Assembly (NCBI GenBank): GCA_001660395.1
Contig: LXWE01000005.1
Coordinates: forward strand, 124,001 to 188,000
Reading direction: 5' to 3'
Length of the DNA: 64,000 bases
Source: Alteromonadaceae bacterium XY-R5
Lineage (GTDB): Bacteria > Pseudomonadota > Gammaproteobacteria > Enterobacterales > Alteromonadaceae
Under the pieces are notes generated by a model. It did not search any database and was not told the origin of the DNA. It was given only the letters and a program-made list of their open reading frames with translations. The position numbers were made by a program, and so were the translations under genes. Shown here piece by piece: positions 36,835 to 46,495 of the stretch; position 1 is the stretch's first letter; each line of letters begins with the position of its first letter.

Positions 36835-37170
36835 TACCTAATTTATCTCATTGCTTAGCCATGGATCTTTGTCGCGAATGCAATATCAGATTGCGCATAT
36901 TTAGACGAGCTTTACCATCCTTAGGTTGATTTTTGGATGGTAAATAACGCACTATCGACGCAGAACATGGTCAAAAAATCGGGTGTTTTTCTTTCCTGAC
37001 GGGATCGTCAGGATGTCATGTCAGATAGATAGAGTGTCGAAAGTAATCTTGTTGTGCGCCGTTTAGGTGCGAATATTAAGATTCCGTTACCACACAACGA
37101 CAGCCAATACATTCACTAAAAGAACAGGCTCTTTGACCAGCGTAGTCAAAGAGAGAAAACGGAGAAGAAG
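36835..37170. other. 336-base gap with three inverted repeats
   Basis: No supported gene. Three perfect inverted repeats lie here: TTTACCATCC/GGATGGTAAA (36911-36920 and 36935-36944, 14-base loop), CTGACG/CGTCAG (36996-37001 and 37006-37011, 4-base loop) and CTCTTTGAC/GTCAAAGAG (37129-37137 and 37145-37153, 7-base loop). The last sits directly before the ribosome-binding site CGGAGAAG of the next gene. The region could be a structured leader or contain a small RNA. Confidence 0.5.
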
Positions 37171-37680
37171 ATGATTGCAGCCACAATGATTGGGGTACTT
37201 GTGCTGCTATTGGCGTACTTTGTGTTGCGTTGTCAAAATTTACAGCGTGAAGCCAATAAGCATAGAAATCTCGCCAGAGCGAGCGATGCCCAGGGGCGTT
37301 ATGCTATGCAAACCCTGGTTGCGGCGAGTAGTGAGCTGGAAAAAATTTTCCAGAGTCGATTGGAAGCGGCTCGTAAAAAGGGTGTCATGGCTAGTTTTGA
37401 GGCGGATATTTTGACGTTTTTGCTTAGCCACGTACAGCATGTAGTGCTGCATTGCTGTGAGAAACGTTGTACGGTAAAAGAGGCGTTACAAAAAGGATTG
37501 GCCAAGTCGAATGGACTAACGCTGAAAGACCTGAGTGATTATATTGCCAAGCAACCTTCAGATATTCGGGTTGCCTGGAGTCGTAATACACCGGATGGCT
37601 TTTTAAATGCCTGTCAGCGTTTGAGTCTGCATAAATTGAATGTGCAGGCGGCTGATGCCGAACTCGCGGATGTCAGCTAA
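37171..37680 (+). CDS. Uncharacterised protein with one membrane helix
   Basis: A 169-residue protein that I do not recognise. A single N-terminal helix (about 3-20, ATMIGVLVLLLAYFVL) is followed by a charged, helical, coiled-coil-like region (about 22-70) and a compact C-terminal part with a CCEKRC cluster near 92-97 and LTLKDLSDYIAKQPSDIRVAW. Good ribosome-binding site (GGAGAAG) and a hairpin in the leader. The 3' end overlaps the convergent EVE-domain gene by eight bases. Membrane-tethered, cytoplasmic orientation is a guess from the charge pattern. Confidence 0.75.
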   Translation: MIAATMIGVLVLLLAYFVLRCQNLQREANKHRNLARASDAQGRYAMQTLVAASSELEKIFQSRLEAARKKGVMASFEADILTFLLSHVQHVVLHCCEKRCTVKEALQKGLAKSNGLTLKDLSDYIAKQPSDIRVAWSRNTPDGFLNACQRLSLHKLNVQAADAELADVS

Positions 37681-38152
37681 TTCCTGTCCGCGGTTCAGCT
37701 GCCGCTAATAGGGTATGCCATTCCTGCTCCATTACCGGCATGATGGATAAGCGATGCCCTTTTTTCACCAGGCCAAGTTCCTGAATACCAGGTAGTTGCT
37801 TAATCTTGGTCAGTGGTAAGACACGTGTGAATTTTTGTCTGAATTGTACGTCAACCATGTACCAGCGGGGATTCTCTGGTGATGACTTTGGATCAAAATA
37901 CTTCGATTCCGGGTCAAACTGGCTGTGATCTGGATACCCGGCTCTAACTACTTCAGCGAGCCCTGCAATACCGATCTGATCACAGCTGGAATGGTAGATA
38001 AACACCTGATCACCTACTTTCACCTCGTCACGCAAAAAGTTCCTGGCCTGATAATTACGGACGCCATCCCAGTGCTCGGTTTGTTGTGGACGGTTGGCCA
38101 GATGATCGATGCCAAATACATCCGGCTCGGTTTTGAATAGCCAATACTGCAT
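37673..38152 (-). CDS. EVE domain-containing protein
   Basis: A 159-residue EVE (PUA-like) domain protein from the ATG at 38152, with GGGG seven bases upstream. Typical blocks are MQYWLFKTEPDVFGIDHL, WDGVRNYQARNFLRDEVKVGDQVFIYHSS and RWYMVDVQF. The EVE fold is related to YTH and has an aromatic cage thought to bind modified bases in DNA or RNA. The housekeeping bacterial copies, like this one, have no known substrate. An extended start at 38233 overlaps the SOS operator region and is unlikely. Confidence 0.9.
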   Translation of the reverse strand: MQYWLFKTEPDVFGIDHLANRPQQTEHWDGVRNYQARNFLRDEVKVGDQVFIYHSSCDQIGIAGLAEVVRAGYPDHSQFDPESKYFDPKSSPENPRWYMVDVQFRQKFTRVLPLTKIKQLPGIQELGLVKKGHRLSIMPVMEQEWHTLLAAAEPRTGIS

Positions 38153-38238
38153 CATTTTCCCCAAATAAAACAATTCACTCGATCTTAGCCTGCTTTTGTA
38201 TTTGGAAACAGCCCTTGCATGTTTGAATAACATAAATA

Positions 38239-38258
38239 TACTGTAATTATATACAGTA
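38239..38258 (+). promoter_or_regulatory. LexA (SOS) box of imuA-imuB-dnaE2
   Basis: TACTGT-AATTATAT-ACAGTA is a perfect 6+6 palindrome with the CTGT-N8-ACAG core of the gammaproteobacterial LexA site, ending 13 bases before the imuA ATG. It predicts tight repression and strong induction by DNA damage. Confidence 0.93.
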
Positions 38259-38271
38259 TATATTAAGTGTT

Positions 38272-38967
38272 ATGAACGCCATTATCCATTCCCTTAAACA
38301 ACGCCGTCTGCTTTGGCAGGGACGACAGCAAGAATCACTTGGAACTCTGAGTGAAACGGGCTATGCGACTTTGGATGAGTATCTACAGGGCGGTTTTCCT
38401 GAACAGGGTGTTATCCAGGTGTTTAGTGATATAGGGGTGGGAGAGGTGCGATTGTTTTGTCCTTTTTTACACCAGCGTTATCAGCGTCAACGGGGATTGC
38501 TGGTGTTTATCGGCTTACCTTATCAGCTCCATGCTGAATTCTGGCAAGAGCAGGGCTTTGACCTACAGGATATTCTGGTGATTGCACCAAAGAAACCGGA
38601 GGATGTAGCTTGGGCGGCGGAGCAATGTTTGCATAGTGGCTGTTGTGACATGTTATTGCTGTGGCCAGAGAAACTGACGTATGCACAGGGACGAAGACTG
38701 CAGTTAGCGGCTGTTGCCGCGGGTGCTAGTTTGTTGATGTTCAGACCCATAGATACTTACCAGCAATGGCAGGGGATGCCGGTAGAACTGAGTCTGGCGA
38801 TACGTCCCTCCACCAGTGGTATTGAGTTGGAAGTATTGAAAATGAAAGGCCCGTTCCCTCGTATACCTCATACGCTACACTGGCAGCGTCAGTGGCCGCA
38901 TTTAGTTATGCCGACGTCTTCATCTTTGGCGAATGATAACGTACTGGCGTTTCCTCGGGTAAGCTAG
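38272..38967 (+). CDS. imuA: Translesion mutasome protein ImuA
   Basis: A 231-residue RecA/SulA-like protein, of the size and position of ImuA. The N-terminal stretch RRLLWQGRQQESLGTLSETGYATLDEYLQGGFPEQGVIQ is typical of the group. There is no functional Walker A motif, as expected of gammaproteobacterial ImuA relatives of SulA. It is required, with ImuB, for damage-induced mutagenesis by DnaE2; it is thought to help recruit or coordinate the complex. First gene of the SOS operon; its TAG overlaps the GTG of imuB by one base. Confidence 0.9.
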   Translation: MNAIIHSLKQRRLLWQGRQQESLGTLSETGYATLDEYLQGGFPEQGVIQVFSDIGVGEVRLFCPFLHQRYQRQRGLLVFIGLPYQLHAEFWQEQGFDLQDILVIAPKKPEDVAWAAEQCLHSGCCDMLLLWPEKLTYAQGRRLQLAAVAAGASLLMFRPIDTYQQWQGMPVELSLAIRPSTSGIELEVLKMKGPFPRIPHTLHWQRQWPHLVMPTSSSLANDNVLAFPRVS

Positions 38968-40367
38968 TGTCTCCACTGTGGTTATATCTGCATTTTCCGC
39001 AAATGCAGTTAGACAGTTTACATCCTCCCCCTGAGGGACCACTGGTCATTTTAGAGCCCCGTAAAAATCGAGTGTTACAGCGGAATCTGCCTGCGCAAAA
39101 TGGTGGTGTTAGCTTAGGTATGGGACTGGCCAGTGTTGCTGCACTGTTGCCTCAGATAGAAGTCATGACTTATCAGCCTGAGCTGGAGCAGCAGCGTCTG
39201 CAGGCGTTGGCGGAAGACCTGTACCAATGGTGTGCGGATATTAGTTTAGACCCCCCGAGCGGCATGTGGCTTGGTTGCCATAGCATGCTTCGTCTGTATG
39301 GCGGGCTGAAGGCTTATTGGCAGTTAATTGACGCATATCTGCATCAACAAAAGGTGTGTACACACTATGCTGTGGCTGGTAGCCCGCTGGGGGCTAAACT
39401 ACTTGCCAAACAAGGGGCTCAGCATCTTTACGAAAAAACAGATGAATGGCTGCCTGCTCTAAAAGCATGTCAACTAAGCCTGACGGAATTAACGTCGGCT
39501 CATTGTCAACAACTTGCCCGATTAGGAATACAAACCTTGGGGCCATTACTTGGGTTACCGCTGAAAGAGTTGGCAAGGCGCTTTGATATTCAATTGATGA
39601 CGTATCTGGGACGAGTGACCGGACAGCTGAAACATCCACTGCCCTGGTTTCGGCCACCCAGTCAGTTTAGCCGAAGCCGTGAATTACGTTATGAAGCTGA
39701 GACGAGTCAGGCGTTATTGCCCATTATTGGCTTCATGCTGGGAGAGTTGGAAGCTTATCTGCGTCAGCGTAATTTACTCGCGAGCGGTTTAAAAATCACG
39801 CTGAGCTTGCGTGATAAAAAGCAGCAGCAACTGGAAATCGCAGCGGCTCAGGGAGAGTATCAGCAGGCTCGCTGGCTGCCTTTGGTCACGCTAAAGCTGG
39901 AACGATTTCAGCTAACTGGCCCGGTGCAATATATCACCTTGAGCAGCCAAACCGAGCGCCCGTTGTCACCTGCCAGAGAGGATCTATTTCAGCCTGCCAG
40001 TGGTACGCTACAGCCTGCCCAGTTAGTCGCCTTGCTACAGGCTAAATTAGGCAACCATGCGGTGTATAGTGTTGCTTTGGCTGATCGCCATTGTCCTGAG
40101 CAGACAAGTGTCCGTCTGGTGCCTTTTACATTAGCTCCTCAGCGGATTACAGCACAACCAAAGCGTCCCAGTTTGTTATTGCCCAGAGCATTGCCCTTAT
40201 CCCAACAGGTCCAGGTTGTCAGCGGTCCAGAACGCATTGCAGAGCCCTGGTGGCAGGGCGGGCATACACAACGAGATTACTTTATTGCACGTGCTCAGGA
40301 TGGACGCTGGCTTTGGATATATCGTACGCCTGACATGCGCTGGTACTGGCATGGAATTTTTTGCTGA
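38967..40367 (+). CDS. imuB: ImuB, Y-family polymerase-like mutasome subunit
   Basis: A 466-residue Y-family-like protein starting at a GTG that overlaps the imuA stop. It has the N-terminal PLWLYLHFPQMQLDSLH strand, a palm-like region lacking the paired acidic residues needed for catalysis, a helix-hairpin-helix region near 175-215 (LARLGIQTLGPLLGLPLKEL) and a little-finger-like domain. ImuB is an inactive scaffold that links DnaE2 to the sliding clamp. The TGATG junction couples it to dnaE2. Confidence 0.93.
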   Translation: MSPLWLYLHFPQMQLDSLHPPPEGPLVILEPRKNRVLQRNLPAQNGGVSLGMGLASVAALLPQIEVMTYQPELEQQRLQALAEDLYQWCADISLDPPSGMWLGCHSMLRLYGGLKAYWQLIDAYLHQQKVCTHYAVAGSPLGAKLLAKQGAQHLYEKTDEWLPALKACQLSLTELTSAHCQQLARLGIQTLGPLLGLPLKELARRFDIQLMTYLGRVTGQLKHPLPWFRPPSQFSRSRELRYEAETSQALLPIIGFMLGELEAYLRQRNLLASGLKITLSLRDKKQQQLEIAAAQGEYQQARWLPLVTLKLERFQLTGPVQYITLSSQTERPLSPAREDLFQPASGTLQPAQLVALLQAKLGNHAVYSVALADRHCPEQTSVRLVPFTLAPQRITAQPKRPSLLLPRALPLSQQVQVVSGPERIAEPWWQGGHTQRDYFIARAQDGRWLWIYRTPDMRWYWHGIFC

Positions 40368-43300
40368 TGGCGTATGCAGAGCTTTTTTGCCAGAGCAATT
40401 TCTCTTTCTTAAAAGGAGCATCTCATCCTGAAGAGTTGGTGCAGGCTGCAGCTCGTCTGGGCTATGAAGCGCTCGCGCTAACCGATGAATGTTCGGTGGC
40501 GGGAGTGGTCCGGGCATATCAGGCCATTAAGCAACACAATTTGTCTTTACGTTTGATTATCGGGACATTGGTGGTTATTCCGGATGAACTCTCTTTGCTA
40601 TTGCTTTGCCCTTGTCGTGAGGCATACAGCGAGTTGTGTCGTGTCATTTCTAATGCTCGAGGACGCGCTGAAAAAGGGCAGTACCGCTTGCATCCATGGG
40701 ACATCAAATCGTTACGCCACTGCCTGGTTATTTGGTTGCCACAGGGGCAAGAGCAGGTAGATCAATATTGGGGAAAATGGCTATGCAATCATCAAAGAGC
40801 CAGGTTATGGCTTGGGCTTAGCCGTTACCTGCAGGTGAATGAGCAGGACTACCATCAGCATTGCTTAGCGCTATGTGCGCAGTTCCAGTTAACGCTGACT
40901 GCGTGTGGCGGTGTACTGATGCATAGTTCGGAGCGATTGGCATTGCAGCATACGCTCACGGCGATTCGTCAGGGAAAAACGGTCGATACTCTGGGACGGG
41001 AACTGCTCGTTAACGCAGAGCGCAGTTTACGCTCGTTAGATAAATTAACCCGCTTATTCTCACAACAGGCGTTGCTGGAAACGCTCTCCATTGCGCGGAG
41101 ATGTAAGTTTTCTTTATCCAAACTTAGGTACGAATATCCTGCCGAATTAGTGCCTTCTGGCCATAATGCAACCAGCTATCTGCGGGAATTAGTGGAAGCA
41201 GGCATACTGACGCGTTTTGGGCAGGAGCCTGATCCTGATATCCGTGCCACCATAGAAAAAGAGCTGGCCCTGATCCAGGAGCAGCAATATGAATACTTCT
41301 TTCTGACAATTCATGACCTGGTCGCGTTTGCCAGAGCGCAGGGCATTCTTTACCAGGGGCGCGGCTCGGCCGCGAACTCGGTGGTCTGTTATTGCCTGCA
41401 AATTACGGCGGTCGACCCGCGCCGAGTGGACGTCCTGTTTGAGCGTTTTATTTCGAAAGAACGGAATGAGCCACCGGATATTGATGTAGATTTTGAACAT
41501 CAGCGGCGTGAAGAGGTGATTCAGTACCTCTATCAGAAATATGGACGTCAGCGCTGTGCCTTGGCGGCGACAGTGATTACATTTCGTTTTAAGAGTGCAC
41601 TGCGTGAAGTAGGCAAAGCGTTGGGGTTTGCCGAAAGCCAGCTAGCCCATTGGATCACCAATGTGGATAGACGAGATAAGCAAAATGACTGGCGTGCTCA
41701 GTTGGTAGAGCAGGGGGTAAATCCCAGTACCCTAAAAGGCCGGCTATTGCTGGAGCGGGTAGATGAAATTCTTGGATTTCCTCGTCATCTTTCTCAGCAT
41801 GTGGGTGGTTTTGTGATTTCCCGTGGCTCCTTATATCACTTGGTTCCCATTGAAAATGCAGCGATGGCAGATCGTACGATCATTCAATGGGATAAGGATG
41901 ATCTGGAAACCTTGGCATTGCTTAAAGTGGATGTGCTGGCATTGGGTATGCTGACGGCGATTCGACGCTGCTTTGGTCTGGTTGAAGCCTACAGTGGCGA
42001 GAGGCTGGATATGGCTGAAATTGCCACAGCAGGTGATGATCCTAAGGTGTATCAGATGATCCAGCAGGCGGACACCGTTGGAGTGTTTCAAATTGAGTCC
42101 AGGGCACAGATGAATATGTTGCCTCGTTTACGCCCGGCTTGTTATTACGATCTGGTGGTACAAATCGCCATAGTGCGTCCCGGGCCGGTTCAGGGAGATA
42201 TGGTCCACCCATATTTGAAACGCCGTGATGGGCGAGAAGCAGTCAGTTACCCGTCCGAAGCTGTCCGGCAGGTACTGGAGCGTACTCTTGGGGTGCCTAT
42301 TTTTCAGGAACAGGTGATTAAACTGGCCATGGTTGCTGCTGGTTTTAGTGGTGGTGAGGCCGATCAGTTACGCCGGGCGATGGCCGCATGGAAGCGCAAC
42401 GGTGAACTCGGAAAGTTTCGTTATAAGCTTACCGAGGGCATGCGTCAGCGAGGGTATAGTGAAGACTTTGCGGAACGTATTTATCGGCAGATTTGTGGGT
42501 TTGCGGATTACGGCTTTCCAGAGTCCCACTCTGCTTCATTTGCGTTGCTGGCCTATGTATCGGCCTGGTTGAAATTTTATCATCCAGCAGCGTTTTACAC
42601 GGCATTGCTAAATAGTCTGCCGATGGGCTTTTATAGTGCGGATCAGCTGGTGCAGGACGCTAAACGACATGGTCTTGACGTTCGGCCTGTATGTGTGAAT
42701 CACTCTCAATGGCACAGTAGTCTGGAGCACACGGATTCAGTGTTGGCTATTCGACTTGGACTGGACCGGGTGAAAGGCCTGCAGGAATCGGCGGCACATA
42801 ACATTCTGACGGCACGACCTGAAGGGGGATATCAGCAAATAGCTCAACTTCAGGGCACAGGCGTTGCTGCCTCGCAGTTACAGGCTTTAGCCAGTAGCGG
42901 GGCGTTTAGCACATTGCAGGGAAACCGTTATCAAACCCGATGGGCGCTACTGGATAACGCAGTATCTTTGCCATTATTTGCAGATACGGAGAGCTCGGCT
43001 CCTGAAGCGAATTTGGCCGCACCAGACCTGTGGCAGGATATGTTGGAAGATTACCAAAGCACGGGTATGAGTTTAGGTAATCATCCTTTGTTACTACTGG
43101 CAAGACAGCAACGTTTACCGGCTCGAACGCTCGCAGCAGAGTTGCATACCATCAGAGACCGAAGTGTCATTTCGATTGTCGGACTGGTACGTGGGCGGCA
43201 GCGACCGGGAACGGCTTCTGGTGTGACATTCATGACGTTAGAGGATGAAACCGGAAATCATAATGTGGTGGTGTGGTCAGCAACTGCCCACCAACAAAAG

Positions 43301-43447
43301 CAGGCCTTTTTAAGCAGTCGCTTATTGCAGGTGAAGGGAATTCTGGAACGAGGCGATGCCGGCGTGACACATATCATCGCCGGTAAACTGATCGACTTGA
43401 GTGATTTATTAGATGCTCTTGCCTGTCAAAGCAGGGATTTTCACTAG
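40367..43447 (+). CDS. dnaE2: Error-prone DNA polymerase DnaE2 (ImuC)
   Basis: A 1026-residue C-family polymerase, the DnaE2 length (about 130 shorter than DnaE1). The N-terminal PHP domain opens MAYAELFCQSNFSFLKGASH. The polymerase palm has GRGSAANSVVCYCLQIT, PPDIDVDFEHQRREEVIQYL (catalytic aspartates) and PIFQEQVIKLA. The C-terminal OB domain follows (VISIVGLVRGRQRPG). It lacks the C-terminal clamp and tau-binding parts of DnaE1. It inserts opposite lesions under SOS control together with ImuA and ImuB. The ATG at 40367 overlaps the imuB stop by one base. Confidence 0.96.
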   Translation: MAYAELFCQSNFSFLKGASHPEELVQAAARLGYEALALTDECSVAGVVRAYQAIKQHNLSLRLIIGTLVVIPDELSLLLLCPCREAYSELCRVISNARGRAEKGQYRLHPWDIKSLRHCLVIWLPQGQEQVDQYWGKWLCNHQRARLWLGLSRYLQVNEQDYHQHCLALCAQFQLTLTACGGVLMHSSERLALQHTLTAIRQGKTVDTLGRELLVNAERSLRSLDKLTRLFSQQALLETLSIARRCKFSLSKLRYEYPAELVPSGHNATSYLRELVEAGILTRFGQEPDPDIRATIEKELALIQEQQYEYFFLTIHDLVAFARAQGILYQGRGSAANSVVCYCLQITAVDPRRVDVLFERFISKERNEPPDIDVDFEHQRREEVIQYLYQKYGRQRCALAATVITFRFKSALREVGKALGFAESQLAHWITNVDRRDKQNDWRAQLVEQGVNPSTLKGRLLLERVDEILGFPRHLSQHVGGFVISRGSLYHLVPIENAAMADRTIIQWDKDDLETLALLKVDVLALGMLTAIRRCFGLVEAYSGERLDMAEIATAGDDPKVYQMIQQADTVGVFQIESRAQMNMLPRLRPACYYDLVVQIAIVRPGPVQGDMVHPYLKRRDGREAVSYPSEAVRQVLERTLGVPIFQEQVIKLAMVAAGFSGGEADQLRRAMAAWKRNGELGKFRYKLTEGMRQRGYSEDFAERIYRQICGFADYGFPESHSASFALLAYVSAWLKFYHPAAFYTALLNSLPMGFYSADQLVQDAKRHGLDVRPVCVNHSQWHSSLEHTDSVLAIRLGLDRVKGLQESAAHNILTARPEGGYQQIAQLQGTGVAASQLQALASSGAFSTLQGNRYQTRWALLDNAVSLPLFADTESSAPEANLAAPDLWQDMLEDYQSTGMSLGNHPLLLLARQQRLPARTLAAELHTIRDRSVISIVGLVRGRQRPGTASGVTFMTLEDETGNHNVVVWSATAHQQKQAFLSSRLLQVKGILERGDAGVTHIIAGKLIDLSDLLDALACQSRDFH

Positions 43448-43453
43448 TCTCGA

Positions 43454-46400
43454 TTAGACGGCTGGAGCAGCATTTAGCCAATCCTGTAACTGCTCAAAGT
43501 AGCTTTGCAACTGAGAAAACCAATGAGTGTCTGGCAGGTTATCTAACGCCCCCTGTTTAATTTGCATCTCAAGAGCCTCAAAGGCTTCGGCCTTGTCGAT
43601 GGCTGCTCGCTTTAAGTCTGGCAATGCATTGTTGATATGCAACAGGGCGGCATTCCATTGCTTATCCTGGATCGCAGCCTGAGTTTGCTGCACTTCAAGA
43701 TTAACTCTCTGCACAAGCGCTGGTAGCTGCTGTAACAGAGTATCGGCATTAATATTGAAATTCAGGATGGCGCTGGCAATATCAATACAGGGCAATTGTG
43801 TGCATAAGCGGCCGTAGCTCAACACGTCAGGCAAACTGGAGTGAATGGCCAATTCATCTTCTTCCTTGGCGTATTGTTCCTGCTTGGAAAACAACAACCC
43901 GAGTTTTGCAAAGCCAAATGAACCGGCGGTGCCTTTAATTCTGTGGGCCATTTCGGCAAGTTCCAGATAATCACGTTGGTTCCAGGCATCTTCTACACTA
44001 TCCAACTGGCGGATCAGGTCTTGCACATAGTCAGCTACCAGTTTGAGCATGTCATTCTGAGTAAGTGGATTACTGTTATTACTGGAGCTGCTGAGATAGG
44101 TTCTCAACTTTTCAATAAAGTGATGTCGGGCTAGGGGTTTTGCTAAATGATCAGCGAAACCTGCCTGTAAATAGCTCTCAACCTCGTGCTTCATATTATT
44201 GGCGGTTAAGGCAATAACTGGGGTGTAATTACCGCTGGCACGAATGCGCTTTAGTGCATGTAAGCCATCCATTTCAGGCATATGGATGTCCATCAGGATG
44301 AGATCAAAGCGTTGCTGCGAGGCTTTTTCAACGGCTTCAAGGCCATTGGAAACTTCCACTACCCGAATGTTCATACGTTTAAGCAATAGCGCAATGAGTT
44401 CTCGGTTTGTCGGGTGGTCATCGGCTAGCAATACCTGGCTTCCGTTAAAATCAGGAAGCTTAGTTTCCTTCAGGCTGCTGGATGGCGTAGCCTTCCAAAT
44501 TTCAGAGATCGAAGCAATCCACTCACTGCCTGTGGCAACATTGAGTTTAACATCAAGGGTAAAGGTTGAGCCTTTGCCCTGTTCACTGCTTACGCGTATT
44601 TCGCCATCCAGGCCATCAGCCAGCTTTTGCGAAATACTTAACCCTAGACCGGTGCCACCAAAGCGGCGATTGATAGATGAATCTGCCTGAGTAAAGGGAT
44701 TAAACAGCATCGCTTGTTGTTCGGCGCTAATACCCATGCCAGAGTCTTTTACCCTGACAATAAGACGATCCTGCTGAGTGCAAACTGTCAGGCCAACATA
44801 GCCCTGTTCCGTAAATTTAATCGCATTATTGGTAAGGTTAAACAGAATCTGTTTAAGACGGGTAGGGTCTGTCACTATCATTGCTGGAAGCGGATACTGA
44901 TAGTCCAAATGAAAGGCGAGGCCTTTATCTCGGGCACGCTTGCCGACGAGTGATTCTATTTGTGCCAGGATCGAAAACAGCGGTGTGGGTAAAAATTCGA
45001 AGTCGAGACGATTGGCTTCGATTTTACTGATATCCAGAATGTCATTGATAACATTCAGTAAATGATTGCCATTATCTGAAATGATTTTAATCACTCGTGA
45101 CTGTTCATACTGGCTGACATCACCGTGCAGAATACCGTCTGCATATCCGATGATGGAGGTTAACGGCGTGCGGATTTCATGGCTCATGTTGGCCAAAAAG
45201 CGACTTTTAGATTTGTTCGCTTCGGTTAATTCATCAATTAAGCCTTCAAGTTTGCCATTAGCCAGCGACAACTCTTTGGTGCGCTGTGCTACTTTGGATT
45301 CCAGTTGAGTGGTCAGTTCAATATTCTGGCGATTCAACATCTGCACTTTATCTGCCAATGCGAATGCCAATAGCAGAGAGTCGGCGCAGTTACCCAGCAA
45401 GCCCAGTAAATAGATATTGATGTTCAGGCCAGGCAGGATCCCCAGGTTCATTAGGTTTCCAACCATGTTGGGGAGCAGCACCGCTAAAAATGCCATGACG
45501 AAGTAACGGGCTGGAGTAAAGCCTTCATACCACGCGCGCGCGCCAGCATACAAACCTATGGCTAGCACCAGTGAACTGCTTAAAGAGGCCAGATAAAGAC
45601 CGAGCCCCTGGGATAATAAGGATAACGGTAAACAAACGGCGATGATGGTGGCGCTAATACGCAGTGATTTTGCCGTTTTGGGCGAGCGTCTGCGTAGTTG
45701 TAAAAACTCAATGATGAAGAAACAAGAAATAAACGACCCTATTACATAGGGAGGCATCAGCCAGCGACTTGAGAAGTTACCGAAGAACTCCTGGGTTACA
45801 CCAAATACATTTCCCCAGCCCCACATGTACACAAGGGTTGAAAGGGCATAATACAGATATTGCTTCTCACGACTGCCCTGATAAATCAGCAGGTTGTATA
45901 TGCCCAGTGCCAGGCATACACCAAGGGCTAACACTAATATCGTGTTCTCTAAGCGGAAGCGATTTTCGGCAACATCCGTTGGCAGAATGAGGGTGCGAAT
46001 CGGTGCAAAAAAATAATCGCTCTCATAGAGCATAACCAGTCTGACCGAGCTCCCTTTAGGAACGCTAAATTCACCGCCATAATGATAAGCGGGTAATGAG
46101 GGTTGATTATGCCCACTGCTAACCTGACCTAAGTGCTGGTTTTGATCAAACCAGTGAATTTCGATGTGATCGACGACTGAACCGTATGGATGCAGGATAA
46201 ACTTCTGGTTATCCGTATCGTTAGTGACATCAACGACCGCAATAAAGCGATCTCCAAAGGTGTTGGGTTTGCCCAAGGGGCTTAACTGGCCGAGTAACCT
46301 ATCCAGTTGCTGAGGGTCGTTAGGTAATTCAACGGACGGTAGGGCAAAATAGGCCATTTCGTCGCTGATGTTGCGATCCAATATAGCCGAGGCCGAAAGG

Positions 46401-46495
46401 CGTGGAATGTTTGTGTCGGCCATAGCAACCGCACTGACAAGGGATATTACCAACGTCAAGGCTGCAATGAAAAGCGCTCGAAACCCGTTCACCAT
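43454..46495 (-). CDS. Hybrid sensor histidine kinase: 7TMR-DISM, HisKA, HATPase, receiver, HPt
   Basis: A 1013-residue inner-membrane phosphorelay protein. A signal-like N-terminus precedes a periplasmic DISMED2-type domain (about 35-170, carbohydrate-binding-like), then seven membrane helices (about 180-385) and a coiled coil. The HisKA domain has ANMSHEIRTPL (His439), and the ATPase domain has NLTNNAIKF, DSGMGIS and GGTGLGLSIS. The receiver has MDIHMP (Asp736), and the C-terminal HPt has AHRIKGTAGSFG (His851). All phosphotransfer residues are present. No separate response regulator is near, so the final output is elsewhere in the genome. Convergent with dnaE2, separated by six bases. Confidence 0.93.
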   Translation of the reverse strand: MVNGFRALFIAALTLVISLVSAVAMADTNIPRLSASAILDRNISDEMAYFALPSVELPNDPQQLDRLLGQLSPLGKPNTFGDRFIAVVDVTNDTDNQKFILHPYGSVVDHIEIHWFDQNQHLGQVSSGHNQPSLPAYHYGGEFSVPKGSSVRLVMLYESDYFFAPIRTLILPTDVAENRFRLENTILVLALGVCLALGIYNLLIYQGSREKQYLYYALSTLVYMWGWGNVFGVTQEFFGNFSSRWLMPPYVIGSFISCFFIIEFLQLRRRSPKTAKSLRISATIIAVCLPLSLLSQGLGLYLASLSSSLVLAIGLYAGARAWYEGFTPARYFVMAFLAVLLPNMVGNLMNLGILPGLNINIYLLGLLGNCADSLLLAFALADKVQMLNRQNIELTTQLESKVAQRTKELSLANGKLEGLIDELTEANKSKSRFLANMSHEIRTPLTSIIGYADGILHGDVSQYEQSRVIKIISDNGNHLLNVINDILDISKIEANRLDFEFLPTPLFSILAQIESLVGKRARDKGLAFHLDYQYPLPAMIVTDPTRLKQILFNLTNNAIKFTEQGYVGLTVCTQQDRLIVRVKDSGMGISAEQQAMLFNPFTQADSSINRRFGGTGLGLSISQKLADGLDGEIRVSSEQGKGSTFTLDVKLNVATGSEWIASISEIWKATPSSSLKETKLPDFNGSQVLLADDHPTNRELIALLLKRMNIRVVEVSNGLEAVEKASQQRFDLILMDIHMPEMDGLHALKRIRASGNYTPVIALTANNMKHEVESYLQAGFADHLAKPLARHHFIEKLRTYLSSSSNNSNPLTQNDMLKLVADYVQDLIRQLDSVEDAWNQRDYLELAEMAHRIKGTAGSFGFAKLGLLFSKQEQYAKEEDELAIHSSLPDVLSYGRLCTQLPCIDIASAILNFNINADTLLQQLPALVQRVNLEVQQTQAAIQDKQWNAALLHINNALPDLKRAAIDKAEAFEALEMQIKQGALDNLPDTHWFSQLQSYFEQLQDWLNAAPAV

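Noticed and set aside
38153-38233. N-terminal extension of the EVE-domain gene to 38233
   Set aside because: It reaches to within a few bases of the LexA box, and the conserved family start (MQYWLF) with a ribosome-binding site is at 38152.
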